Origin: Flavobacteriales bacterium
GTDB taxonomy: Bacteria > Bacteroidota > Bacteroidia > Flavobacteriales > UBA1820
Length of the DNA: 64,000 nt
Assembly (NCBI GenBank): GCA_003150615.1
Contig: QALN01000013.1
Coordinates: 71,783 to 135,782, forward strand
Direction: 5' to 3'
A model generated the notes under the pieces. It had not been told where the DNA came from, did no database searches, and worked only from the letters and a program-made list of their open reading frames with translations. The position numbers were made by a program, and so were the translations under genes. Below, in pieces: positions 1-8,201 of the stretch (position 1 is its first letter; each line of letters begins with the position of its first letter).

Positions 1-306
1 ACTTATAAGGAGATAGGTTCTTCTGGAGTGGATATCTCAAGTTATATTTTAGAAGGAATTGATTTTAAGAAAAATACTACCAAGGAAGGTTTCGATAAGA
101 TAAAAAGCTGTATTATTAATAAACAGCATATGTATGTGTATCATAAAGTCGAAATGAGTGGCGATGTAGTCGTTTTTACAAGTGATGTTATAACTAGTTT
201 TTTGTATGGTAATATATCCTTGGTTATGGTTGATTTTTCGAATATTGAGTTGAAACGAGTAGTAATAAATTCGAGTGATTATAATATAACCGTAACAAAA
301 ATTTAA
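1..306 (+). CDS. C-terminal part of an unrecognised protein (5' end outside window)
   Basis: The reading frame is open from the first base of the window and ends with TAA at 306, so about 101 residues of a longer protein are visible. A GTG at 28 could be a start, but the frame continues upstream in good coding style, so I treat it as partial. The visible part is beta-rich with alternating hydrophobic residues and no motif I recognise. It is followed four bases later by a small basic protein, which suggests one transcript ending at the strong hairpin at 494-553. Confidence 0.6.
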   Translation, partial: TYKEIGSSGVDISSYILEGIDFKKNTTKEGFDKIKSCIINKQHMYVYHKVEMSGDVVVFTSDVITSFLYGNISLVMVDFSNIELKRVVINSSDYNITVTKI

Positions 307-310
307 TGTT

Positions 311-487
311 ATGATTCAAAAAAGGAAGGTTACCAAGAACTCAGGCAAGTGCCCTAAATCGGGGTGCATCAAGAAAGTAGGAAGTGATTGGAGGGTGGTT
401 AGTAACAAAACTGGAAAGTTATGGCCGGCGAAGTATAAGTCGAGGGATTTGGCCAAGAAAGCTCTGGCGGCTTATCATATGCATTGA
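311..487 (+). CDS. Small basic hypothetical protein (58 aa)
   Basis: ATG at 311, TGA at 487. The product is Lys-rich, has a pair of cysteines (C-P-K-S-G-C, residues 14-19), then a W-R-V-V-S-N-K-T-G-K-L-W-P-A stretch and an alanine/lysine helix at the C-terminus. From memory it resembles a small conserved protein of gut Bacteroidales phages with the same CPKSGC and NKTGK features; I cannot name a function. It could bind nucleic acid or be a minor virion protein. It is the last gene before a strong terminator. Confidence 0.7.
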   Translation: MIQKRKVTKNSGKCPKSGCIKKVGSDWRVVSNKTGKLWPAKYKSRDLAKKALAAYHMH

Positions 488-493
488 GGGTGT

Positions 494-553
494 AGGATAA
501 AACAATAGGCGGGTAGGTGATATGAATCATGTACCCGCCTATTGTTTTATCCT
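494..553 (+). terminator. Perfect 22-bp hairpin, likely bidirectional terminator
   Basis: Positions 494-515 and 532-553 are exact reverse complements separated by a 16-nt loop. The right arm contains TTTT and the left arm AAAA, so the hairpin could stop transcription in both directions. It closes the unit containing the 58-aa protein and lies directly upstream of the promoter at 569. Confidence 0.85.
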
Positions 554-568
554 GCATCCGATTATGTA

Positions 569-576
569 TATCTTTG
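569..576 (+). promoter_or_regulatory. Bacteroidetes-type promoter (TATCTTTG) for the lysozyme-bearing virion gene
   Basis: TATCTTTG matches the -7 consensus TAnnTTTG and is followed after five bases by AACG, a pattern repeated at most structural-gene promoters here (5566, 17880, 27366). The start codon at 592 is only 15 nt further on. Confidence 0.75.
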
Positions 577-591
577 TAGAAAACGTGATTT

Positions 592-3500
592 ATGGCTAAG
601 AAAGATAAGAAAGAGGAAATCCCTTCATGGATAAAGGATTTGTATAAGGAAGATCTTGATCGTGTTGTAAGAGGTGAGCGTCCCATGTATTTTAGGGGTA
701 TGAATGATGATCCTTTAAAGAACGTATCCCCGGAGTTTGATATCCTTAGTGGAGGAGCTGCTGTTAAGGGTATGAATGGGATAAGAGGTGCGTTGTCTCC
801 GTTGAATAATGGCATGGGTAATTATAATTTCAGCATTAGGGGTATAAATAAGAAGATAGGCGAGCTGGTTGATGAGGCGGGATTGTATTTGCCTGAGAAA
901 TTAAGACCTATATATCAGACTGTGGTGGACGCTATGTCGAGATCCAAAGATAAGGGATTGGGTTATATCACGCAGCCGTTGGCCAACGCCCTGTACCCTG
1001 CGGACGAGCGACGGAACCGGCGTCTAGACGGGGAGCATCCCGTTGGTTATGTGGATGCCATAGACGGCATATGGCCTAGGGAGAAATATGGGTTATGGGG
1101 AGAGAAAATTGAGCGGAAAGCCGAAGGAGGTCCTACTGGTAATGATCCTATGTATGTAAGACAAGATGTATCTGATAGAGCTTTGTATTTAAAAGACATC
1201 ATAGGTAACGCCGTAAGAAGGAGGTTGTATAAGAATGTAACGCCTGATGTGGTAGCCTCAAATGCCAGTCTTCCCGATAAGGTTAAGGAATTTATATACG
1301 GAAGAAATGGCAAAGCTAATGTTGATGAATATAGCGAACAGCTATGGGGTAGATTCTTATCCCAGCCTAATAGTCTTGATGGAAATAGCAAGGAGATAAG
1401 GATTCCTGATAATGTCATTACTGATATTGAGAAGATGTTCAATCGTGACACTAAGGATGAGATAAAGAGGTTAGATAAAAAGATTCGTGATACGGAGCAA
1501 GAAATATATGGCTCTGATAAGCCGGCTACAGATGATGCTTATGGTAGGCTGAAGCTTTTGAAAAAGTCTAGAGAATGGGTAGATATATTTGAGAAGAATC
1601 GTAATTCGGTAAGATCCGGAAAGCCTACGGTTTTTTCTGAGTATGATTTTTACCCCGAAGCTGCTGGTGATCTTACCCCGTTATCAGGGTTTGGTAATTT
1701 TACTATTTATAGACGTCCGGATGGAAGGTTAGGTGTTTACGATGTATATGATTTTTATAGTAATGATCAAGAGTTCCCGGTCAATATAGTCACTAAGACA
1801 TTAGACGCTATAGGTGATAAGTTTGAGGAGAGAGGATCGTTTAAGGACTATAGCCCTATCCAAGAGAGTGGAAGGGATGCTCTTATCCGTAATGCTATCA
1901 TGTCCAAGAATAAGTTAGAGAAGAAATATGATGGTGGGTATATAGCTTCAAAGGATAATACGAGTGTAGGAGGCTCCGGAATAAATATGAATACAATGTA
2001 TGACACAAAGCCTTATCAAGATCCTTTAACGCCTGTTATAAGTGGATTTGTCCCAGGGCTGGATGTAGCTTCCGATGTATCAGACATGGCTACCGCTATA
2101 GAGGATAAGGATAAGATAGGGCTGATATTGGCTTCTTTGGGTTTTCTTCCTGTTGTTGGAGGGGCGGCCTCGTATGCAAGCAAGGCAAGGAAGCTTGATG
2201 GGAGGGTAAAGGCTATACGTATATCGGAGCCTCCCGAAAAACCTGTATATTATCATAACAAATTATCTGATGGTGTTACGCATGGTGATGTGGTTGATGC
2301 GGATAAAAATGACTTTAAATTGACATCTAACTTATTTTTCGAAAGAGGCTTTTATCCTAGGTTTGAGAGGATGATGGATGAGTTGGGTAAAAATGTTAGG
2401 CGTCCTTATAAAAGCGGGATGTTGCTTGAAGAGGATAAAGATTTTATCAAAAAAATGAAGGGGAAGGACGGGAGTGTAGTTATTCCTGAAAAGAATACCC
2501 CTTTAAGGTTTGAGTTGGATAGAATGTTATCTGATTATGGTATAGAGGATCAGGAAGCGGCGTGGAATAGGTGGATAAATTATGCTAATTCAAAGAAATC
2601 TTATGATAATAGGGAATCTATACTTGATGGGGTTAAGAATATGATAAAGAAACCTGATACATATGATTTTGATTTTGTTGATGGTTTAAGCATGAACGGC
2701 CATGTTATTAGTGGTGTTCACATGAAAGATGGCGACAAGATGTTGATAGATGCCAATCTTCCTTACAACCAGAAATTAACTACTATGATTCATGAGACTA
2801 GGCATAGGATAGGACAGTATATAGATAATACTTTTGGAAAGACATTTAGACATGGATTGACAAAACCTGCTGATAAGACTATAGATTCGATCTATAAGAC
2901 ATTGAATTATGATGATTTTATGGATAATGCTAATCATATATGGGAAAAGTCGGCCACTAATACGGAGTTGCAATTCTTGATGGAGAAACTTAGAGGTTAT
3001 GAATCTACAATGGATGACATAGAGAAAGTCTATGGAGATGATAAAATGAGAGATATAATCAAGAATATTTCTGATGATGACATAAAGAGTCTTTTAGGGG
3101 AGATAAATAGTGATTATTCAGGTGAGTATATAAATGCCTTAAACAAGGGTGAGATGAGCTATGATGATGTAAGAAAAGCTTTGATGTACCCTATCATATC
3201 AGGTCTTATGTATAAAAGTTATGATGCGATATCATCTGGTGATGAGGATAAGAATAAAATGAATAAGGGGGGTTCAGTAAACACAGGTAGAGCTTATGGG
3301 GATGGGAAATATGTTGTTGACCCTCGTAGATCAGAGGATAGTAAGATGGCTGTATATGATGAGATATGGGACTATCTGACAGAAAAGAAGGGGATACCAC
3401 AAACGCAAGCTATCGGCATCCTGTCGAACATCGCCGCCGAGTCCGGAGGGGACACCGAAGCCCTAGGAGCCGCTGGTGACTTTGGTATCCAGCAATGGCT

Positions 3501-4188
3501 TGGACCGAGGAAGAAAGAGCTACAGCGTAGGTATGGTAAAAAACCGACATTGACCCAACAACTGGATTATCTTGTGGATGAGTATCAAGGTCGTGTACCG
3601 GGGCTAGGCTGGAACTACATGAACCAAGGCAAGTTCTTTGATAAGGACGCTCAAGGCAATATATATAATTACTATATGTATTCGAAGGCTGATTTTGATA
3701 ACGCCACGAATTATAAGGACGCTACCGTGGCATGGAATCAAGGATACGGAAGACCCCTTGGATCGACATTAAGAAACGAGAAGCGGTTTGAGTTCGCCGA
3801 TATGTTCTCCAACAGATACGGTGTCCCGGAGAACGAGCCAATGAGATACGAGTTCGGGCAGCGGGATTCTGGTACGGGAGACGGAGGCCAGCAGCCCGTG
3901 CCTGAGACGGTAGCCCCCGCCGCTCCTTCTTTGGCTTCCCATCCTGCCATGGATAGCTGGTGGGAGAAGGAAGGTCAAGACCTGTTATATAAGATGCTAG
4001 CTCAATCCGGCGCTAACAAGAAAGCTATAGAGGACATCGCTAATAATATTAAGAATGATCCTCAATCAGAGGCGCAGATAGCGGAGGCCGAGCGTATGCG
4101 TAAGGAACAGGCGAAAAGGCAGTTGGTGCTTAACATGATACCGGGGTTGATGCTGAATATAAAAGGTATGAGCAGAACCCAGAATTAA
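592..4188 (+). CDS. Multidomain virion protein with HExxH motif and C-terminal tail-lysozyme domain
   Basis: A 1198-aa protein. Around residues 920-1080 it carries a phage tail-lysozyme-like domain: an AIGILSNIAAESGG segment with the catalytic-type Glu, followed by DFGIQQW and a downstream NQGYGRP. Residues 734-738 read H-E-T-R-H, a zinc-metallopeptidase HExxH signature. Residues about 510-529 form a Gly/Ala-rich hydrophobic segment that could insert in a membrane. Role (inference): peptidoglycan penetration during DNA ejection. It is the first gene after promoter 569 and precedes a holin-like gene, so a lysis role is an alternative, but the size and neighbours favour a virion enzyme. The start ATG sits 15 nt after the promoter box. 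Confidence 0.75.
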   Translation: MAKKDKKEEIPSWIKDLYKEDLDRVVRGERPMYFRGMNDDPLKNVSPEFDILSGGAAVKGMNGIRGALSPLNNGMGNYNFSIRGINKKIGELVDEAGLYLPEKLRPIYQTVVDAMSRSKDKGLGYITQPLANALYPADERRNRRLDGEHPVGYVDAIDGIWPREKYGLWGEKIERKAEGGPTGNDPMYVRQDVSDRALYLKDIIGNAVRRRLYKNVTPDVVASNASLPDKVKEFIYGRNGKANVDEYSEQLWGRFLSQPNSLDGNSKEIRIPDNVITDIEKMFNRDTKDEIKRLDKKIRDTEQEIYGSDKPATDDAYGRLKLLKKSREWVDIFEKNRNSVRSGKPTVFSEYDFYPEAAGDLTPLSGFGNFTIYRRPDGRLGVYDVYDFYSNDQEFPVNIVTKTLDAIGDKFEERGSFKDYSPIQESGRDALIRNAIMSKNKLEKKYDGGYIASKDNTSVGGSGINMNTMYDTKPYQDPLTPVISGFVPGLDVASDVSDMATAIEDKDKIGLILASLGFLPVVGGAASYASKARKLDGRVKAIRISEPPEKPVYYHNKLSDGVTHGDVVDADKNDFKLTSNLFFERGFYPRFERMMDELGKNVRRPYKSGMLLEEDKDFIKKMKGKDGSVVIPEKNTPLRFELDRMLSDYGIEDQEAAWNRWINYANSKKSYDNRESILDGVKNMIKKPDTYDFDFVDGLSMNGHVISGVHMKDGDKMLIDANLPYNQKLTTMIHETRHRIGQYIDNTFGKTFRHGLTKPADKTIDSIYKTLNYDDFMDNANHIWEKSATNTELQFLMEKLRGYESTMDDIEKVYGDDKMRDIIKNISDDDIKSLLGEINSDYSGEYINALNKGEMSYDDVRKALMYPIISGLMYKSYDAISSGDEDKNKMNKGGSVNTGRAYGDGKYVVDPRRSEDSKMAVYDEIWDYLTEKKGIPQTQAIGILSNIAAESGGDTEALGAAGDFGIQQWLGPRKKELQRRYGKKPTLTQQLDYLVDEYQGRVPGLGWNYMNQGKFFDKDAQGNIYNYYMYSKADFDNATNYKDATVAWNQGYGRPLGSTLRNEKRFEFADMFSNRYGVPENEPMRYEFGQRDSGTGDGGQQPVPETVAPAAPSLASHPAMDSWWEKEGQDLLYKMLAQSGANKKAIEDIANNIKNDPQSEAQIAEAERMRKEQAKRQLVLNMIPGLMLNIKGMSRTQN

Positions 4189-4191
4189 TGC

Positions 4192-4199
4192 TATATTTG
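4192..4199 (+). promoter_or_regulatory. Promoter (TATATTTG) for holin-like gene
   Basis: TATATTTG lies four bases after the stop of the preceding gene and is followed by a short A/T-rich leader containing AACG before the ATG at 4223. Confidence 0.65.
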
Positions 4200-4222
4200 T
4201 GAAGTAATTAAACGTTTTTGAT

Positions 4223-4600
4223 ATGAAAAGATTGTTGTTTTTATTTGCTATGTTATTGACGCCATTCGCTTTGATGGCGCAAGAGGTAATCCCATCAGAA
4301 GGGTCTATTACTATTGATCTGACTACCTTTACCGGTATTATGGCTTTCGTCACGATGTTAGCCACTCAGCTAGCTAAGGTAGTGCCGTATATCGACACCC
4401 ATAAGTGGGCTAAGATTTTATCGGCTGTGGCTATTGGGATGTTGACATGTATCTTGGCTTGGTTCCTTCAGGTATCCCCGTTGTTGGTAGGTAGTGAATG
4501 GTGGGAAGCTCTGTTGTATGGGGTGGCAGTCGGGCTTAGCGCTGCTGGATTCTATGACCTAGTGAAAGCAATAGGTTTGTTATTTGTAAAAAGGATCTAG
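4223..4600 (+). CDS. Holin-like membrane protein (125 aa)
   Basis: The N-terminus looks like a cleavable signal peptide (MKRLLFLFAMLLTPFALMAQ). Three further hydrophobic segments follow at about residues 33-52, 62-87 and 93-120, with a short basic tail (KRI). Size and topology fit phage holins; the position next to the lysozyme-bearing protein supports a lysis role. Family assignment is by architecture only. Ends with TAG. Own promoter at 4192. Confidence 0.6.
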   Translation: MKRLLFLFAMLLTPFALMAQEVIPSEGSITIDLTTFTGIMAFVTMLATQLAKVVPYIDTHKWAKILSAVAIGMLTCILAWFLQVSPLLVGSEWWEALLYGVAVGLSAAGFYDLVKAIGLLFVKRI

Positions 4601-4691
4601 TTGCTGTAACTATCTTGCGATGAATTAAAATTACAAGGTATTATTATTTGTAATATAGTTAATTATATTTTGTAATTATATTAGTATTATT

Positions 4692-4734
4692 TATATTTGT
4701 GCGCCTATCTACTCATCACGAGCGGATAGGCGCA
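4692..4734 (+). promoter_or_regulatory. Promoter TATATTTG plus 10-bp leader hairpin
   Basis: TATATTTG at 4692-4699 is followed directly by a hairpin: 4700-4709 pairs with 4725-4734, and an inner CTC/GAG pair presents the loop ATCAC. A T/A-rich stretch follows. It is the leader of the KilA-N gene and relates in position to the two-hairpin leaders at 15983, 16735, 28451 and 35991, but only one hairpin is seen here. Confidence 0.65.
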
Positions 4735-4763
4735 TTTATTAATTTAAAACTTTTAGTAAAGGT

Positions 4764-5516
4764 ATGAAAAGTAATTTGATTTTATCATCAGAGAGTAGGG
4801 AATTATTAGGTAGGAACATTTCTGTTATGTCCAAGGACGGGTTTGTATGCATAACGGAAGTTATGGAAGCCTTGAATGAAAAACGTAAATCTATGGGGTT
4901 GGAGTCTAGAAGGCTTGATCATTTGTTTGCTACTAATGGATTTCAGGAAAAGATGAAAGCTCTTGTTAGGGAGCTGAGTATTAATGATATATGTACTGTA
5001 AGAAATCTTACGGTACAAAACCATGAATTGAAAATCAATAAGATAACCGATCTCAAAAAATACGGAATGGCTTACCGAAGAGGAAAGGGGGAGGGTCAGA
5101 AATGGTATGTAAATCCGTATTTTTTTGTTATGGTAGCATTGGAATTGGATCCAGAGATATACGCCAAGGTGATAATATGGTTGCACGATGGATTCATAGA
5201 AGACAGGAATGCCGCTGGTGAGGCTTATATCAAGATGAGTTCGGCTGTCGCCAGGTTGGTTAGTGACAAGGGTCAGTTGTCTGATAAGATATCAAGGGTA
5301 GCTAAGGCTATTAATTTTATCGTCTTTAACAAGCATGAGAGTGGGATAAGGAATACGGCTACAAAGAATCAGTTAAACGACATAGTAGCTGTAGAGAATG
5401 TTATCACCGGGGTTATAGATGGTGGTTTTATAGATACTTATGATAAACTCATAGATTATCTTGGTCATGAGTGGAAAAAGAAATGGGGTAATCCTGTTAT
5501 GTCTTTAAAGGATTAG
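4764..5516 (+). CDS. KilA-N domain regulatory protein (250 aa)
   Basis: The first 150 residues show a KilA-N-like DNA-binding domain: an N-terminal region with a basic helix, then YRRGKGEGQKWYVNPYFFV and a VALELDPEIYAKVIIWLHDGF segment typical of the family, followed by a helical C-terminal part. KilA-N proteins of phages act as DNA-binding regulators or antirepressors. It is a self-contained unit (own promoter and hairpin leader at 4692-4734, terminator at 5526) inserted between virion genes, so it is probably a moron-like regulator. Stop is TAG. Confidence 0.75.
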   Translation: MKSNLILSSESRELLGRNISVMSKDGFVCITEVMEALNEKRKSMGLESRRLDHLFATNGFQEKMKALVRELSINDICTVRNLTVQNHELKINKITDLKKYGMAYRRGKGEGQKWYVNPYFFVMVALELDPEIYAKVIIWLHDGFIEDRNAAGEAYIKMSSAVARLVSDKGQLSDKISRVAKAINFIVFNKHESGIRNTATKNQLNDIVAVENVITGVIDGGFIDTYDKLIDYLGHEWKKKWGNPVMSLKD

Positions 5517-5525
5517 TATTAAAGA

Positions 5526-5561
5526 GACTCATCATTGTCAAATGGTGAGTCTGTATTTTTT
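5526..5561 (+). terminator. Intrinsic terminator after KilA-N gene
   Basis: Positions 5526-5534 pair with 5543-5551 (9 bp, one G-U) and are followed by TGTATTTTTT. The next promoter begins at 5566, giving a back-to-back terminator-promoter module. Confidence 0.8.
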
Positions 5562-5565
5562 AAAC

Positions 5566-5573
5566 TATCTTTG
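5566..5573 (+). promoter_or_regulatory. Promoter (TATCTTTG) for the large internal virion gene block
   Basis: TATCTTTG followed by six bases and AACG; ATG at 5598. It probably drives the three collinear large genes 5598-15954, as the junctions between them have no room for another promoter. Confidence 0.75.
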
Positions 5574-5597
5574 TATCAGAACGAAATAATTTGATAT

Positions 5598-8198
5598 ATG
5601 GGAAAGTATGTAATTAAAAGGAAGATACCTAAATATCAAGATGCTGGGGAAGTTGATCCTGTCATGCCTGGTAATATTGTTGGTCTTCAGGGTCTTGGAG
5701 TGGAACCTCTGGTTTCGTCTACCCGGATAGGATTTGATATTCAGCAGCCTGATATTAATACCATTGATACAAGTGATTTGAACGCTATCGTTGACAGCAA
5801 TAAGAAGGTTGACGAGTCTGGCAGTACGGATGTTTTTGACTTTACCACCATACCTTATTATGGCGCTGATGATATAGGATCTAGGTTTACCCAGATGGGT
5901 CGTGGTATAGGGCGTATGAGAAGCGAGGGATACGGTGATTTATCCACCGGGGTTAAGACAGCTAATGTCGTGGGTACTGTAATGTCAGGCATCGGCGGTG
6001 TCTTAGGGTTGGCAAGGAACGTATTCTCAGGGATGGCGTCAGAGCAAGGCACTCGTACTAATATCAGGTTAGCTCAAGAGCGAGAGGCTAGGCAGAGACG
6101 GCAATCTCAGATGCGGTATAAGGATGGAGGTGGTGTTTATCTAGGACCTAATAATAGGTTCGATAGCGGTAGCCTTACCGGTGAGTATCTATATCCGTTA
6201 CCTAAGTCGATGGAAGATCAAGCCAACGTAGAGGTCGAGAAGGGCGAGTACGTGACGCAGCCCGGAGAGGCGCCGATGGAGGCCATGGGGCAGAAGCACG
6301 CCGATGGGGGAACCCCCGTTTCCTTGGAGGAAGGTACGAAGGTTATTACCGATGATACCACCATAGAGTCGGATTTCGCCAAATATATCAGGGATACGTA
6401 TGGGATCAAGGCTACGCCTAAGGATACGTATGCTACGTTAATGGACAGGTATAAGGCTAAGATAGGTCTTAAATCAGCTTATGATGATCAGAAGAAGGCT
6501 TTGGATAAGTTGAAGAAGAACGATAAGATAGATGACGAGAATACGAGGCGTTTAAACGCTTCTGTATTATCCATGGCTATAAATGACAGTAACGAGACGG
6601 TTAATGGCTTAGAAGGAAGATTTACGGACTTCGCTAATGTTATATACAAGGAGCAGGAAGACCGGAAGATGAAGAAGGATGAGGATACGTATTTCGCTAA
6701 GGGTGGTGAGATAGATAACATCATATCCAGATCTATGAAAGAATACGGTCTTACGGAGGAGGATATAGCTGAGGCTAAGAAAGAGCTGCTTAAGAAAGTG
6801 GCTGGTATTCGTCAGAAGATGGAGAAAGGTGGTAGTTCTTTATTCGATTACCTACTTACTTTCCGTCCCGTAGAGAACAAGTACAATAATAAGGATAACA
6901 CGTTTGGGTATCAGCGTCAGGGTCAGGATGGCTCTTATGGCGGTATTAATACCGATGAGAGACTGGAGTATTATAAGACGTTCATGCCTTTGGCTTACGA
7001 TGCTTATATGAGCGCTCCGAAGGCTACTGCTGCCAAGGCTCTTCAGGATGCTATATACAACACTACTGGTGGGTGGATGGGCTTGGCTACGGCGGAAAAC
7101 CCGATCATCGCCAACGCAGAGGCACTTCGGGATTACACGACGCTCGTTTCTTTTGGCGGTGAGGATAGCCAAGGTAATTACCCGGAAGACAAGAAGGCCG
7201 CATATCATGATAGAATGAGAGATAATAAGTTTGGTCAATATTCGTCATCTCGTCCTATGATTGGTTTGGATGTAGTTACAGAGGATCAACATAAAGCTCT
7301 TAATGACGCTGGTATCACTCATTTCAGTCAACTGTTTTCTGACAAGAATAAAGATATTGTTAATAAGATCCTTGGGGAGGATATGCTTAAGATGCAGGCG
7401 TTAAGATCCATGAAAGGCATGGAAGGTCTTGATTTTATACTTGACCCGCATAAGGTGGCTCCCGGTCCTATGGATATAGGTGATGTGGAGGATCCTGATG
7501 TTAAGCTGGATATGCCTGAGCTGATTGATCCTAATACACTTCCTAAAACCAACACAAATGCCGGTAAGTCGAACGGCGGCAATGGAGGCAGGAATATAGT
7601 AGGTGGTGGTCTTGACTTTCCTGAGGTGTTCAGGATGACTCCGGGAGCCGTGACAACGGAAGGTCTGGAAAGACATTACGCTCCTACCGTGGACCCGGTG
7701 TTGAGATCGGCTGATCAGTATATGGTTGAGGCTAATCGTGCTTTCCAATCACAATTGGATCAGATGGGTAATGTCCCGGATTCCCAGAGAGGGGCTTTAT
7801 CTTCCAGTTTACAGGCTATCATGAGTTCCAATATAGGTAAGTATATAAATGAGGTAGAACAAGGGAATGTGGCTCAAAGGACTTGGGCTGATAATGTCAA
7901 TTCTCAATCATGGGCGAATACTTACGACAAGAACATAGCCCAACGTCAAGCTTATCAACAACGGATATTGCAGGGATTGGCTATAAATGACGAGAACTGG
8001 GCTAGGTATTTCGATAGCGTCAATGATGAGATTCAGCAGAAGTGGAACACGGCTACGACCATGAATACATTAAGATCTATATTTGGGGATGTTAAGATTG
8101 GTCCCAATGGCCAGTTGATCGCAGACCCTCAAGGAGATATATTAAGTTACAGGAGATTATATCCTGCTCAGGAAGTAACTAAAGGCAAAAAGGGATAA
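5598..8198 (+). CDS. Large internal or ejection-type virion protein (866 aa)
   Basis: No enzyme motif recognised. Residues about 122-147 are Gly-rich and hydrophobic (membrane-active type). Several K/D-GG elements occur (KDGGGVY, FAKGGEIDN, EKGGSS), together with VEKGEYVTQPGE and KHADGGTPVSLEEGTKVI segments, which I have seen in internal proteins of gut phages. The C-terminal third is helical and Gln/Asn-rich. First gene of a three-gene block with four-base spacing to the next. Role in the virion is inferred from size, context and lack of catalytic motifs. Confidence 0.6.
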   Translation: MGKYVIKRKIPKYQDAGEVDPVMPGNIVGLQGLGVEPLVSSTRIGFDIQQPDINTIDTSDLNAIVDSNKKVDESGSTDVFDFTTIPYYGADDIGSRFTQMGRGIGRMRSEGYGDLSTGVKTANVVGTVMSGIGGVLGLARNVFSGMASEQGTRTNIRLAQEREARQRRQSQMRYKDGGGVYLGPNNRFDSGSLTGEYLYPLPKSMEDQANVEVEKGEYVTQPGEAPMEAMGQKHADGGTPVSLEEGTKVITDDTTIESDFAKYIRDTYGIKATPKDTYATLMDRYKAKIGLKSAYDDQKKALDKLKKNDKIDDENTRRLNASVLSMAINDSNETVNGLEGRFTDFANVIYKEQEDRKMKKDEDTYFAKGGEIDNIISRSMKEYGLTEEDIAEAKKELLKKVAGIRQKMEKGGSSLFDYLLTFRPVENKYNNKDNTFGYQRQGQDGSYGGINTDERLEYYKTFMPLAYDAYMSAPKATAAKALQDAIYNTTGGWMGLATAENPIIANAEALRDYTTLVSFGGEDSQGNYPEDKKAAYHDRMRDNKFGQYSSSRPMIGLDVVTEDQHKALNDAGITHFSQLFSDKNKDIVNKILGEDMLKMQALRSMKGMEGLDFILDPHKVAPGPMDIGDVEDPDVKLDMPELIDPNTLPKTNTNAGKSNGGNGGRNIVGGGLDFPEVFRMTPGAVTTEGLERHYAPTVDPVLRSADQYMVEANRAFQSQLDQMGNVPDSQRGALSSSLQAIMSSNIGKYINEVEQGNVAQRTWADNVNSQSWANTYDKNIAQRQAYQQRILQGLAINDENWARYFDSVNDEIQQKWNTATTMNTLRSIFGDVKIGPNGQLIADPQGDILSYRRLYPAQEVTKGKKG

Positions 8199-8201
8199 AT
8201 A

